A stretch of 64,000 nt of DNA. Origin: Falsiruegeria litorea R37 (lineage in GTDB: Bacteria > Pseudomonadota > Alphaproteobacteria > Rhodobacterales > Rhodobacteraceae). Both the position numbers and the translations under genes were made by a program. Under the pieces are notes generated by a model. That model was not told the origin of the DNA and ran no database searches. It was given only the letters and a program-made list of their open reading frames with translations. This document shows positions 37,800 through 47,006 of this stretch, piece after piece (position 1 is the first letter of the stretch; every line of letters starts with the position of its first letter). Where the stretch lies: NCBI RefSeq assembly GCF_900172225.1, contig NZ_FWFO01000001.1, forward strand, positions 1,984,001-2,048,000, read 5' to 3'.

Positions 37800-38374
37800 T
37801 CGCGGGCATGTTTGAGTTGCTGTTTGGGGGCGGGCGCAATGTGGTGCGCGAAACGGCTGAGGTGTTTCGCGAAAACGCCGAAGCCGGAGCGCAGCGCTCG
37901 CAAACGGTCCAGGCGCAAGCGATGACCCAATTCGGTGCCGAATTTGCTGTGCCACGCAAGGGCTGGTTTGATCGCTTCATGGATGGGCTCAATCGCTTGC
38001 CGCGTCCTGCCCTGGCGCTTGGGACGTTGGGGTTGTTCGTTTCCGCCATGGTCGATCCGCTGTGGTTTTCGGCGCGCATGCAAGGCATTGCGCTGGTGCC
38101 GGAGCCACTTTGGTGGCTGCTGGGGGTAATTGTGTCGTTCTATTTCGGCGCGCGTCATCAGGCCAAAATGCAGGACCTGCAACGCGATCTGGCCGACACC
38201 ATGACCCGCGCGCCGCAGGTCATGGCCAATATCGCGACCTTGCAGCAGATGCGCTCGGACAGTCCCGGTGCAGCGAACCCCATTGAGGATCAACGCACAG
38301 TTGCCAAGGCCGTGACCCCGGGCGAGAACCCGGCGCTGGAGGATTGGAAAGCCTTGCAACGCACGTCTGGTTGA
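37790..38374 (+). CDS. Holin-family protein (3TM-phage-holin type), likely GTA lysis gene
   Basis: A 194-residue membrane protein. The N-terminal part is charged and amphipathic (FELLFGGGRNVVRETAEVFRENAEAGAQ), followed by two hydrophobic segments (ALALGTLGLFVSAMV, WWLLGVIVSFYFGA) about residues 80-130, and a soluble tail. It would form the lesion that lets the endolysin reach the cell wall. ATG 37790 overlaps the endolysin gene by 10 bases, so expression is coupled. In R. capsulatus such genes respond to the CckA-CtrA and GafA pathway, which is known there and only inferred here. Confidence 0.8.
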   Translation: MGLIAGMFELLFGGGRNVVRETAEVFRENAEAGAQRSQTVQAQAMTQFGAEFAVPRKGWFDRFMDGLNRLPRPALALGTLGLFVSAMVDPLWFSARMQGIALVPEPLWWLLGVIVSFYFGARHQAKMQDLQRDLADTMTRAPQVMANIATLQQMRSDSPGAANPIEDQRTVAKAVTPGENPALEDWKALQRTSG

Positions 38375-38448
38375 GGCGCGACACTATGCGCTGACATGGT
38401 GCACGAAAGCGATTGGACCGCCCCCTTGGGCGGTCTATACATTTGGAT

Positions 38449-40413
38449 ATGATTACAGAACTCGGTCACTTCGCCCTTATCCTGGCCTTCATGGTCGCAA
38501 TCGTGCAGACGATCGTGCCCATGGTGGGTGCACACAAACGCTGGTCCGGCTGGATGGCTGTGGCGGAACCTGCCGCAAATGCGCAGTTTCTTTTGACTGG
38601 GTTTGCGTTTGCCGCGCTGATGTGGGCCTTTGTCACTTCGGATTTTTCGCTGCGCCTGGTGGTGCTCAACAGCCATTCGGCCAAGCCGATGCTTTACAAG
38701 ATCAGCGGCACATGGGGGAACCACGAAGGCTCAATGCTTCTCTGGGTGCTGATCGTAACCCTGTTTGGTGCCATGGCGGCCTGGTTCGGAGGCGGGTTGC
38801 CACCTGGGCTGCGCGCACGGGTATTAAGCGTGCAGGCGGCGATTGCGGTGGCCTTCTTTGCCTTCATCCTGTTTACGTCGAACCCGTTTTTGCGCATGGC
38901 AGTTCCCCCATTTGACGGACAGGATCTGAACCCGCTGCTGCAGGACCCTGGCTTGGCCTTCCACCCGCCGTTTCTGTATCTGGGCTATGTGGGCCTGAGC
39001 ATGTCGTTTTCCTTCGCTGTTGCGGCCTTGATCGAAGGCCGCGTTGACGCCGCGTGGGGCCGTTGGGTGCGTCCATGGACGCTGGCGGCCTGGGTGTTCC
39101 TGACCATCGGTATCGCGCTTGGATCGTGGTGGGCTTATTACGAGCTTGGCTGGGGCGGGTTCTGGTTCTGGGATCCGGTAGAAAACGCCTCTTTCATGCC
39201 GTGGTTGCTGGCGGCTGCGTTGCTGCATTCCGCCATCGTGGTCGAAAAGCGCGAGGCGCTGAAAAGCTGGACCATCCTGCTGGCGATCTTGGCGTTTGGA
39301 TTCTCGTTGATCGGGACATTCATCGTGCGCTCGGGGTTGCTGACCTCGGTCCATGCCTTTGCCAATGATCCTGAGCGGGGCGTGTTCATCCTGTTGATCC
39401 TGGCATTCTTTACGGGCGGGGCATTGACGCTTTTTGCGGCCCGCGCGCAGGAGATGGAGGCCAAGGGTGTCTTTGGCATTGTCAGCCGTGAAAGCGCGCT
39501 GGTGGTGAACAACATCCTGCTCGCAGTCAGCTGTTTCGTTGTGTTCTTTGGCACCATGTGGCCCATCATCGCCGAGATGTTCTTTGACCGAAAACTCTCG
39601 GTGGGACCGCCGTTTTTCAACGCTGCGTTCACACCGTTCATGGTTCTGCTGGGTCTGGCGTTGCCGATCGGATCGATGTTGCCGTGGAAACGTGGGCGGC
39701 TGGGACGCACGGCCTGGTCATTGCGCTATGCCTTTGTCCTGTCAGTGGCTTTGGGCGTTCTGGTCTGGGCGATGCAGACCGGGCAGAGCGCGCTTGGCCC
39801 GGTGGGACTGTTCCTTGGCGCCTGGGTCGTTTCCGGGGCCGCGATGGATCTGTGGAGCCGTACGGGCCGAACCGGTCGCCTGGGGCGTCTGATGCGCCTG
39901 CCGCGTGCCGATTGGGGCAAGGCGGTCGCGCATGCGGGTCTGGGCATCACAATTTTCGCCGTCGCCGGTCTGACCGCCTGGGAAGAGGAAGACATTCGTG
40001 TTGTCCAGTTCAATGAACCCTTTGAGGTTGGCGGCTTTACCTTGACCCTTGAAGGGGTCGAGCGTTTGCCAGGGCCGAACTACATCTCGACGATGGGGTT
40101 CGTGCAGCTTGAAAAGGACGGGCGCGAGATTGCCATGCTGACGCCCGAGAAACGCGATTACCCCGTCGCCCGTATGCCAACGACCGAAGCGGCGATTGAC
40201 TATCGCCTGATGCGGGACGTTTACGTGGTAATCGGGGATCAGCAGAGCAATGGCGGCTGGACGGTGCGCACCTATATCAAACCCTTTGCCAACTGGATCT
40301 GGGGCGGCTGTATCCTGATGGCACTTGGTGGCTTCATCAGCTTGTCTGATCGCCGATTCCGGGTGGCTGCTGGGGCCCGCAAGGCCCCCGAAGGCGGAGT
40401 GCCCGCAGAATGA
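38449..40413 (+). CDS. ccmF: Cytochrome c heme lyase CcmF
   Basis: A 654-residue inner-membrane protein with about 14-15 hydrophobic helices. It has the tryptophan-rich WWD motif WGGFWFWDPVENASFMPW near residues 235-255, and conserved His residues around it. CcmF with CcmH attaches heme from CcmE to apocytochrome c on the periplasmic side. It ends with a soluble domain (QFNEPFEVGGFTLTLEGVE). ATG 38449 has only a weak SD. ccmH overlaps the stop by 4 bases. Confidence 0.96.
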   Translation: MITELGHFALILAFMVAIVQTIVPMVGAHKRWSGWMAVAEPAANAQFLLTGFAFAALMWAFVTSDFSLRLVVLNSHSAKPMLYKISGTWGNHEGSMLLWVLIVTLFGAMAAWFGGGLPPGLRARVLSVQAAIAVAFFAFILFTSNPFLRMAVPPFDGQDLNPLLQDPGLAFHPPFLYLGYVGLSMSFSFAVAALIEGRVDAAWGRWVRPWTLAAWVFLTIGIALGSWWAYYELGWGGFWFWDPVENASFMPWLLAAALLHSAIVVEKREALKSWTILLAILAFGFSLIGTFIVRSGLLTSVHAFANDPERGVFILLILAFFTGGALTLFAARAQEMEAKGVFGIVSRESALVVNNILLAVSCFVVFFGTMWPIIAEMFFDRKLSVGPPFFNAAFTPFMVLLGLALPIGSMLPWKRGRLGRTAWSLRYAFVLSVALGVLVWAMQTGQSALGPVGLFLGAWVVSGAAMDLWSRTGRTGRLGRLMRLPRADWGKAVAHAGLGITIFAVAGLTAWEEEDIRVVQFNEPFEVGGFTLTLEGVERLPGPNYISTMGFVQLEKDGREIAMLTPEKRDYPVARMPTTEAAIDYRLMRDVYVVIGDQQSNGGWTVRTYIKPFANWIWGGCILMALGGFISLSDRRFRVAAGARKAPEGGVPAE

Positions 40414-40880
40414 TCCGTTTCCTGACCTTGTGTGCAGTACTGCTGGCTTGCGCCTTGTCGCCGCTGTCTGTTGGGGCCGTTGAACCTGACGAAGTGTTGG
40501 ATGACCCGGTGCTGGAGCAGCGCGCTCGGGATCTGAGCCAGGGGTTGCGCTGCCTTGTCTGCCGAAACGAGAGCATCGATGAAAGCAACGCCGACCTTGC
40601 ACGCGATCTGCGGCTATTGGTGCGCGAGCGTCTGGTGGCCGGTGACAGCAACGAAGAGGCCATAGATTTTATCGTCGATCGCTATGGTGAATATGTTTTG
40701 TTGAAACCCACGGTCACCGGGGCCAATTGGCTGTTGTGGGCAGCGGGGCCGATCATGTTGCTGATCGCCGCCGGTGTTGGCTTTCTTTACCTGCGTGGCC
40801 GCTCGACAGCGGCACCAGTGCCCGAGGAAGAACTGAGCGATGACGAAGCGGCGCGGCTGAAAGAAATTCTCAAGGATTGA
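40410..40880 (+). CDS. ccmH: Cytochrome c maturation thiol-reductase CcmH (CycL type)
   Basis: A 156-residue periplasmic protein with a signal peptide (LTLCAVLLACALSPLSVGA), the redox motif LRCLVC, and a C-terminal membrane helix (LLWAAGPIMLLIAAGVGFLYL). It reduces the apocytochrome CxxCH disulfide before heme ligation. It is the short CcmH form without the TPR domain (CcmI). ATG overlaps the ccmF stop by 4 bases (ATGA), so translation is coupled. A signal for ccmI in this window was not found. Confidence 0.95.
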   Translation: MIRFLTLCAVLLACALSPLSVGAVEPDEVLDDPVLEQRARDLSQGLRCLVCRNESIDESNADLARDLRLLVRERLVAGDSNEEAIDFIVDRYGEYVLLKPTVTGANWLLWAAGPIMLLIAAGVGFLYLRGRSTAAPVPEEELSDDEAARLKEILKD

Positions 40881-40955
40881 CGCACCGTCCCCCTTTTGTC
40901 TGAACCGCGCCTGGGTCAGGCTGCGTCAAAACCTGCATATCTGAAGGCCATTGTC

Positions 40956-41732
40956 ATGGAATACCAAACCATCACGCTCGACATCACTGACGGTCTGGCC
41001 GTTCTGATGCTCAACCGCCCGGACAAGATGAACTCGCTTACCTCGCAGATGCGGGCCGAGATCACCTATGCCATGCGCGAGGCTGCCAAGACCGCGCGGG
41101 CCATCGTGCTGACCGGGGCAGGCGGGGCGTTCTGCACGGGCCAGGATCTGGGCGACGCTGGATCCTCGGGTAAGATCGACCTGGAGCGGACTTTGCGCGA
41201 TGAATACACACCCATGCTGGAGGCGATCTATGGTTGCCCGGTGCCGACCATCGCGGCGGTAAATGGTCCTGCAGCGGGCGCGGGTGCGAGCCTGGCCTTG
41301 GCCACAGATGTAGTGATCGCCAGCGAAAGCGCCTATTTCCTGCAGGCTTTTGCACGCATCGGCCTGATGCCGGACGCTGGTGGCACCTGGTTCATGCCGC
41401 GTCAGATGGGCATGGCCAAGGCGATGGGGGCAGCCTTGTTCGCCGATAAGATCACCGCACGGCAGGCGGATGAGTGGGGGATGATTTGGGAGGCGGTTTC
41501 GGATGATGCGTTTGACGCCCATTGGCGCAAGCGCGCCGCGAGCCTCGCCAACGGGCCGACCGCAGCATATGGCGCGATCAAGAAAGCGATCCGGGGAACC
41601 TATGAGAATGCTCTGCCAGATCAGCTCAATCGCGAGGCGCATTTGCAGGGTGAATGCGGGCGGACACGGGACTTTCAGGAAGGTGTTGTGGCCTTCATGC
41701 AAAAACGCCCAGCCGAGTTCGAGGGACGCTGA
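40956..41732 (+). CDS. Enoyl-CoA hydratase/isomerase family protein, PaaG-like
   Basis: A 258-residue crotonase-fold enzyme. It has LMLNRPDKMNSLT, the oxyanion-hole strands GAGGAFCTGQDL and GPAAGAGASLALATD, and the catalytic-region IGLMPDAGGTWFMPR. The wording through ADEWGMIWEAV closely resembles PaaG, which isomerises the ring-epoxide in phenylacetate breakdown; other paa genes are absent here, so a different acyl-CoA is possible. ATG 40956 has AAGG upstream; an earlier in-frame start at 40896 is less likely. A repeat element and terminator follow. Confidence 0.85.
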   Translation: MEYQTITLDITDGLAVLMLNRPDKMNSLTSQMRAEITYAMREAAKTARAIVLTGAGGAFCTGQDLGDAGSSGKIDLERTLRDEYTPMLEAIYGCPVPTIAAVNGPAAGAGASLALATDVVIASESAYFLQAFARIGLMPDAGGTWFMPRQMGMAKAMGAALFADKITARQADEWGMIWEAVSDDAFDAHWRKRAASLANGPTAAYGAIKKAIRGTYENALPDQLNREAHLQGECGRTRDFQEGVVAFMQKRPAEFEGR

Positions 41733-41740
41733 GGGTAGAA

Positions 41741-41788
41741 CTGGGGCTCTGCCCCAGACCCCGGGATATTTTCAGCAAGAGGAAGAGG
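41741..41788 (+). repeat. Hairpin-plus-tail repeat element, copy B
   Basis: CTGGGGC-TCT-GCCCCAG (41741-41757) is followed by GATATTTTCAGCAAGAGGAA (from 41765), then a terminator stem. The tail matches copies A and C with substitutions. Confidence 0.65.
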
Positions 41789-41819
41789 GGAGCGCCGTTT
41801 GACGCTCCCTTTGTCGTTT
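41788..41819. terminator. Terminator between paaG-like gene and bmt
   Basis: GGGAGCG and CGCTCCC (41788-41809) form a stem with an 8-base loop, followed by TTTGTCGTTT on the plus strand. It lies at the convergent ends. Confidence 0.7.
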
Positions 41820-42831
41820 ACGCGCGACGGCGGCGGCGGGTGCGGCGTTCGGGTGCGGCCTCGTCGCCGGTGCCATCGCTGGCTGACGTGAAGGGGCCGA
41901 GCTTATCGGTGATCTGATCCAACGTCGGGCGGTCACCGCGTGATGTGGTGTCCAGGGCTTCGCGCATCGCGCGCAGGTGCGCGGGCATGGTGCCACAGCA
42001 ACCGCCGATGACTTTGGCGCCCGAGTTGCGCGCCATCACCGCGTATTCGCCCATCAATTCGGGCGTGCCATCATAGTGGATGTGGCCGTCGACGTATTTC
42101 GGGATGCCCGCGTTGCCTTTGGAAATGATCGGACGCTCGGTCCCTTGGGCGGCAAAGCCCAGAACGGTGCGCAGGATGTCGGACGAGCCGGTGCCGCAGT
42201 TGGCGCCAAAGGCCAGCGGCGCGTTTGGCAGGCTTTCGACCAGCTGCACCATATCGGCGGATGTCACGCCCATCATCGTACGACCAGCGGTATCAAAGCT
42301 CATGGTGCCGACCCAGGGCATGTCGGCCAGGGCAAAGGCTTCGGCGGCAGCGCGGTATTCTTCGGGCGCAGAAATGGTCTCGAGCCACAGAACGTCAACG
42401 CCGCCCTCTTTCAGACCCTCGGCCTGTTCCTGGAACATCTCGACCGCAGCAGCGTGGCTGAGTGCGCCGACCGGCTCCATGATCTCGCCGGTGGGACCAA
42501 CCGAACCTGCAACGATGATCTTGCGGCCTGCCTTGTCTGCCACTTCGCGACCCAATTCGGCACCCGCACGGTTCAGTTCGCGCACGCGGTCTTGGGCGTC
42601 GTGCAGTTTCAAGCGCGCGGCGGTGCCACCAAATGTGTTGGTCAGAAACAGATCGCTGCCCGCATCGACCGAACCCTGATAGAGCGCGCGGATCTTTGCG
42701 GGCTCGTCCACGTTCCACAACTCGGGCGCATCGCCCGACTGCAGGCCCATGTTGAACAGGTTGGTGCCGGTTGCGCCATCAGCAAGGATGACATCGTGGC
42801 TTTCCAGCATGGCGGAGAACGCATTGGTCAT
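41818..42831 (-). CDS. bmt: Betaine-homocysteine S-methyltransferase
   Basis: A 337-residue zinc enzyme that moves a methyl group from glycine betaine (or a sulfonium) to homocysteine. It has the homocysteine-binding start DGATGTNLFNMGL, ETISAPEEYRAA, and zinc ligands in FGANCGTG and GGCCGTMP. The C-terminal tail is disordered and ends RRTRRRRRA. ATG 42831 has GGAA upstream. It may take part in betaine or DMSP use, which is typical of Roseobacters. Regulation by a SAM or SAH riboswitch is not evident; the leader is too short. Confidence 0.92.
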   Translation of the reverse strand: MTNAFSAMLESHDVILADGATGTNLFNMGLQSGDAPELWNVDEPAKIRALYQGSVDAGSDLFLTNTFGGTAARLKLHDAQDRVRELNRAGAELGREVADKAGRKIIVAGSVGPTGEIMEPVGALSHAAAVEMFQEQAEGLKEGGVDVLWLETISAPEEYRAAAEAFALADMPWVGTMSFDTAGRTMMGVTSADMVQLVESLPNAPLAFGANCGTGSSDILRTVLGFAAQGTERPIISKGNAGIPKYVDGHIHYDGTPELMGEYAVMARNSGAKVIGGCCGTMPAHLRAMREALDTTSRGDRPTLDQITDKLGPFTSASDGTGDEAAPERRTRRRRRA

Positions 42832-42879
42832 GATCGTGTTCCTGAGAAAAGGGGGCCGGAATCCGAGCCCGGAAATACA

Positions 42880-42908
42880 GACACCCCGTCTCTCATGAAC
42901 GGGGTGTC
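42880..42908 (-). terminator. Terminator after the zeta-subunit gene
   Basis: GACACCCCGT and ACGGGGTGTC form a perfect 10-pair stem with a 9-base loop. T-rich sequence on the minus side is modest (CTGTATTTCC). Confidence 0.7.
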
Positions 42909-42959
42909 AAATCAAATTCATAAAACTCATGAAGATCATGAGCCCATCAGCAAGTCGGC

Positions 42960-43277
42960 TTAGCCAACCTCATTCATGATCTGCTCTTTGGCTTCCGGCA
43001 TCAGCTCGGCCATCTTGGCGCGAATGGCATCTGCGTCGGCGATACCATTCAGATCTCCCTCGACCTTGCGCACGACATCTTCGTGGCCGGCCTCTTCGAA
43101 ATCGGCCAGAACAACGCTCTTGGCATATTCTGCGGCTTCGTCACCGGATTTGCCCATCAGCTCTGCGGCCCATAGACCCACCAGCTTGTTGCGGCGCGCA
43201 ACGGCTTTGAATTGCATTTCCTCGTCATGCGCGAACTTGTTTTCAAACGCATTTTCGCGATCGTCGAATGTGCTCAT
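42960..43277 (-). CDS. F1-ATPase zeta-subunit inhibitor (DUF1476)
   Basis: A 105-residue all-helical protein of the DUF1476 family, recognised by STFDDRENAFENKFAHDEEMQFKAVARRNKLVGLWAAE. In Paracoccus denitrificans the family member is the zeta subunit that inserts its N-terminal inhibitory region into F1-ATPase and stops ATP hydrolysis. The N-terminal segment here has the same layout. ATG 43277 with AAAGGG upstream gives the standard length; an earlier in-frame ATG at 43352 is unlikely. The gene is divergent from purC and not in the atp operon. Confidence 0.9.
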   Translation of the reverse strand: MSTFDDRENAFENKFAHDEEMQFKAVARRNKLVGLWAAELMGKSGDEAAEYAKSVVLADFEEAGHEDVVRKVEGDLNGIADADAIRAKMAELMPEAKEQIMNEVG

Positions 43278-43437
43278 TGGATAGGCCCTTTTGTCCGTAA
43301 AACCGTTGATCAACATATGACGCCGGACAATCATATCTGCAAGAGGGCGCACCCAACTTGCGACACTGCGGCGCTTGCACTATGAGAGCCCCAAAGCGGG
43401 GGGACTCATTTCCCCACACATCCTGGAAAGGTTGCCC

Positions 43438-44199
43438 ATGGCACGTCGCAAGAAGATCTACGAAGGCAAAGCCAAGACCCTGTACGAAGGCCCCGAACCG
43501 GGCACCATCGTGCAGTATTTCAAGGATGACGCCACCGCCTTTAACGCCGAGAAGAAGGACGTGATCGAAGGCAAGGGTGTTCTGAACAACCTGCTGAGCG
43601 AGTATTTCATGGTTGGACTGGGGCAGGTGGGTGTGCCGACGCACTTCCTGAAGCGGTTGAACATGCGCGAGCAGCTGGTCCGTTCGTGCGAAATCGTGCC
43701 GCTGGAAGTGATCGTGCGCAACTATGCCGCCGGCACCATGTCCAAGCGTCTTGGCATTGCCGAGGGCACACAGCTGCCGCGCCCGATCGTGGAATATTGC
43801 TACAAGGACGACAGCCTTGGTGATCCGCTGGTCACTGAAGAGCATATCGCCGCATTCGGCTGGGCCAGCCAGCAGGACATGGATGACATCCTAAGCCTGG
43901 CTCTGCGGGTGAACGACTTCCTGTCGGGCATCATGTATGGCGTCGGCATCAAGCTGATCGACTTCAAGATCGAGATCGGCCGCATCTATGACGGGGATTT
44001 CCAGCGTTTGGTGGTGGCGGACGAAATCAGCCCCGACAGTTGCCGCCTGTGGGACATCAAGACCGAACAGAAGCTGGACAAGGACGTGTTCCGCCGCGAT
44101 CTGGGCAGTCTCACCGACGCCTATTCCGAGGTCGCGCGCCGTCTGGGCCTGATGCCGAACAATCCGGCCTCGATCACCAAGCCGACACTGATCAACTGA
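43438..44199 (+). CDS. purC: Phosphoribosylaminoimidazole-succinocarboxamide synthase
   Basis: The 253-residue SAICAR synthetase joins CAIR with aspartate using ATP. It has [12 protein letters not shown] at the N-terminus, [39 protein letters not shown] and the catalytic-site [16 protein letters not shown] 43438 is preceded by GGAAAGG. It leads a purine group with purS and purQ downstream. Confidence 0.97.
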   Translation: MARRKKIYEGKAKTLYEGPEPGTIVQYFKDDATAFNAEKKDVIEGKGVLNNLLSEYFMVGLGQVGVPTHFLKRLNMREQLVRSCEIVPLEVIVRNYAAGTMSKRLGIAEGTQLPRPIVEYCYKDDSLGDPLVTEEHIAAFGWASQQDMDDILSLALRVNDFLSGIMYGVGIKLIDFKIEIGRIYDGDFQRLVVADEISPDSCRLWDIKTEQKLDKDVFRRDLGSLTDAYSEVARRLGLMPNNPASITKPTLIN

Positions 44200-44283
44200 A
44201 CTCTGCGCCTCGTTGAGGCCGAGACCAATAAACAAGATGAAACCTGATGAAGGTTTCGAACCTGAGCCAAAGGACGACGCGAC

Positions 44284-44517
44284 ATGAAAGCACGGGTGCA
44301 TGTGATGCTGAAAAACGGGGTTCTGGACCCGCAGGGCGAGGCCGTGCGCCACGCGTTGGGTGCCATGGGCTTTGACAAGGTAGAAGGCGTGCGTCAGGGC
44401 AAGGTGATCGACCTGGATCTGGCCGCGGGCGCGACAGAGGCGGATGTCACTGCCATGTGCGAAAAGCTGCTGGCCAACACCGTGATCGAATCCTACAGCA
44501 TCGAGATGCAGGGATGA
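44284..44517 (+). CDS. purS: Phosphoribosylformylglycinamidine synthase subunit PurS
   Basis: A 77-residue protein that bridges PurQ and PurL in the FGAM synthase complex. It has [23 protein letters not shown] and the GKVIDLDLA strand. The stop overlaps the purQ start by 4 bases. The 84-base gap after purC contains a 7-bp inverted repeat (44239-44257). Confidence 0.95.
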   Translation: MKARVHVMLKNGVLDPQGEAVRHALGAMGFDKVEGVRQGKVIDLDLAAGATEADVTAMCEKLLANTVIESYSIEMQG

Positions 44518-45182
44518 AGGCGGCGGTCATAGTCTTCCCGGGTTCGAACTGTGACCGCGATCTGGCGGTTGCGTTTGAACAGGCAGGGTTTGATGTCTCG
44601 ATGGTCTGGCACAAGGACAACGCGCTGCCCGAGGGCGTCGACATCGTTGGCGTGCCGGGCGGGTTCTCGTATGGTGACTATCTGCGCTGCGGTGCCATTG
44701 CCGCGCAATCGCCGATCTGCAAGGCGGTGGCCGCGCATACCGAGCGTGGCGGCTATGCTTTTGGTGTCTGCAACGGCTTTCAGGTGTTGACCGAAACCGG
44801 CATCCTGCCGGGGGCGCTGCTGCGCAATGCGGGCCTGAAATACATCTGCAAGACCGTGGGCCTGAAAGTGGAAACCAGCGACAGCGCTTTCACCGAAGGC
44901 TACAACGCAGGCGATGTGATCGGCATTCCGATCGCGCACCATGATGGCAACTATTTCGCCGATGACGAAACCCTGGCCGCGCTGCGCGATCAGGACCGGA
45001 TCGCCTTCACCTATACCGAGAACCCCAATGGATCGCTGGGCGATATCGCCGGCATCCTGTCGGAAAACCGTCGTGTGCTTGGCATGATGCCGCACCCCGA
45101 GCGGGCGGCGGATGAGGGCCACGGTGGCACCGACGGAACGGCGCTCTTCCGCGCATTGGCGGGCGTTCTGACCCCGGCCTGA
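44514..45182 (+). CDS. purQ: Phosphoribosylformylglycinamidine synthase subunit PurQ
   Basis: The 222-residue glutaminase subunit supplies ammonia to PurL. It has the class I amidotransferase fold with [22 protein letters not shown], the nucleophile Cys in [10 protein letters not shown] near residue 86, and the His/Glu pair in MPHPER. ATG 44514 overlaps the purS stop (ATGA). An inverted repeat then spans the gap to dctB. Confidence 0.96.
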   Translation: MKAAVIVFPGSNCDRDLAVAFEQAGFDVSMVWHKDNALPEGVDIVGVPGGFSYGDYLRCGAIAAQSPICKAVAAHTERGGYAFGVCNGFQVLTETGILPGALLRNAGLKYICKTVGLKVETSDSAFTEGYNAGDVIGIPIAHHDGNYFADDETLAALRDQDRIAFTYTENPNGSLGDIAGILSENRRVLGMMPHPERAADEGHGGTDGTALFRALAGVLTPA

Positions 45183-45191
45183 CTTGAGTAG

Positions 45192-45220
45192 ATGGCCCCG
45201 GGCGCGTAGCGTGGGGCCAT
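45192..45220 (+). promoter_or_regulatory. Inverted repeat covering the dctB SD and start codon
   Basis: ATGGCCCC (45192-45199) and GGGGCCAT (45213-45220) are perfect 8-bp arms with a 13-base loop. The second arm contains the SD-like GGGG and the first two bases of the dctB ATG. A stem in RNA would hide the start site. Confidence 0.55.
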
Positions 45221-46994
45221 GAACACGACCCCAGGGAATACAACGGAACCTGCATTGGCTTGGCCCAGATCCACAGCGATCAGTTGGCGTGTGCGGCTGG
45301 CTTTGGTCGTTCTTCTGGTGGTGGCAACGGCGACAGTCTGGGTCACCAACCGTCTGCTGACCGACCGATTTACCGAAAGCACCCGAAACCGGGCCGAGCT
45401 GCGCCTGACGCTTTACTCCGGCAACCTGCTGAGTGAACTGCGCCGAAATGCCATCGTGCCGCAGCTTTTGGCGCGGGACCCCACGCTGATTTCTGCACTG
45501 CAATCCAACGACTTCAGCCGCTCGACCCAACGGCTGATCTCTTTCGTTGAAGAGATCGGCGCGGCGTCTTTGATGCTGTTGGATTCAGATGGCCGAACAG
45601 TGGCCGCCACGGATCGCAACCGTCTGGGTGAACCTCATCGGGGTGAGCCGCATTTCGTCGATGCGATGCGGGCCAACGCGACCGTGTTCACCGTGCTCCC
45701 GCGCGAGGCGGGTGGATACAGCTTTACCTACGCACGACGGCTTGAAGATGGGGCCGAGGTTCTGGGCGTCATCGTGGTTGAGGTGGACCTCGCCAAGTTC
45801 GAGCGGGCCTGGGCCGGGATTTCCGACGCGGTGATGGTCACGGACAGTACAGGTTCGATCATTCTGGCGACCGAGCCGCGTTGGCGCGGGTTGAATGAGG
45901 CCGAGGCCCTGCAACGCCAGACACCGCAGGGGGCCATTCAACGGGCTATTCGGGTGACAGCGGATTGGACGGCCCTGCCGGCCGACGCCTATCTGCAAGG
46001 CGAAGCGGTGATGCGCATGGAAAGCCGTATCCCGTTCCGCGGCTGGCAGATGACGTCGTTCACCACCTATGCCTCGATCCGCGAACGGGTGAACGGCGTG
46101 CTGGCGCTGGAAATTATGGGATTCGCGATTCTGTTGGCGCTGGCCTTTTATGCGCTTAGTCGAAAGACCGCCGTGCGCATGGCGCTGTTTCAGCGCGAGT
46201 CGGCAGAGCTTCGCGCATTGAACGCGCGGCTCCAGCGGGAAATTGCTGAACGGGAACGGGTGCAAAAGACGCTGGAAGTGGCAGAACAGAGCCTCGCGCA
46301 GAGTTCGAAACTCGCGGCTTTGGGCGAGATGTCAGCGGCCGTCAGCCACGAGCTGAACCAGCCACTGGCCGCGATGAAAACCTATTTGGCCGGCGCGCGA
46401 TTGCTCTTGCGCCGCAACCGTCCCGAAGAGGCTTTGGCGAGTTTTGGTCGCATCGACGGGCTGATCGAACGGATGGGGGCGATCACGCGGCAACTCAAGT
46501 CATATGCGCGCAAGGGCGGAGAGACGCTTTCGCCTGTAAACATGGGCGATGCACTGGCAGCCTCGCTGTCAATGATGGAGCCGCAGCTGCGTCAACGTCA
46601 GGTGCAGATCACGCAAATTCTGCCGGATGATCAGGTGCAGGTGATGGGCGACCGGCTGCGGATCGAGCAGGTTATGGTAAACCTCTTGCGCAATGCGCTC
46701 GACGCCACCAAATCAGTACGAGACCCCGAGGTGGAAATCATTCTGGCCGCAGGGGAAACCGCGACGCTGACCGTGCGCGACAATGGCCAGGGCATCGAGG
46801 ACTTCGATGCCCTGTTCGAGCCGTTCTACACCACCAAGCAACCGGGCGACGGTGTGGGTCTGGGTCTTGCCATCTCGTCGGGGATCGTGAACGACCTTGG
46901 CGGGCGCCTGACGGCGCGCAACGGGCAAAACGGCGGTGCGGTCTTTGAAATGCAGCTGCCGATTCTAGAGGGCGGCCTTGAAGCCGCGGAATGA
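45219..46994 (+). CDS. dctB: C4-dicarboxylate sensor histidine kinase DctB
   Basis: A 591-residue inner-membrane kinase. TM1 (LALVVLLVVATATVWV) and TM2 (MGFAILLALAFYAL, about residue 300) border a periplasmic double-PAS-like sensor (about 50-290). After a coiled coil lies the DHp domain with the phospho-His in SAAVSHELNQPLAAMKTY near residue 377, then N box NALDAT, G1 DNGQGIED and G2 GVGLGLAIS. The protein senses succinate, fumarate and malate, and phosphorylates DctD. ATG 45219 is inside an inverted repeat that covers its SD. dctD follows after 12 bases. Confidence 0.92.
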   Translation: MNTTPGNTTEPALAWPRSTAISWRVRLALVVLLVVATATVWVTNRLLTDRFTESTRNRAELRLTLYSGNLLSELRRNAIVPQLLARDPTLISALQSNDFSRSTQRLISFVEEIGAASLMLLDSDGRTVAATDRNRLGEPHRGEPHFVDAMRANATVFTVLPREAGGYSFTYARRLEDGAEVLGVIVVEVDLAKFERAWAGISDAVMVTDSTGSIILATEPRWRGLNEAEALQRQTPQGAIQRAIRVTADWTALPADAYLQGEAVMRMESRIPFRGWQMTSFTTYASIRERVNGVLALEIMGFAILLALAFYALSRKTAVRMALFQRESAELRALNARLQREIAERERVQKTLEVAEQSLAQSSKLAALGEMSAAVSHELNQPLAAMKTYLAGARLLLRRNRPEEALASFGRIDGLIERMGAITRQLKSYARKGGETLSPVNMGDALAASLSMMEPQLRQRQVQITQILPDDQVQVMGDRLRIEQVMVNLLRNALDATKSVRDPEVEIILAAGETATLTVRDNGQGIEDFDALFEPFYTTKQPGDGVGLGLAISSGIVNDLGGRLTARNGQNGGAVFEMQLPILEGGLEAAE

Positions 46995-47006
46995 CGAGGT
47001 ACCAGT

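Noticed and set aside
44237-44287. 16-codon frame ending on the purS start (ATGA overlap)
   Set aside because: No SD and very short; it could be a leader peptide, but nothing supports it beyond the overlap.
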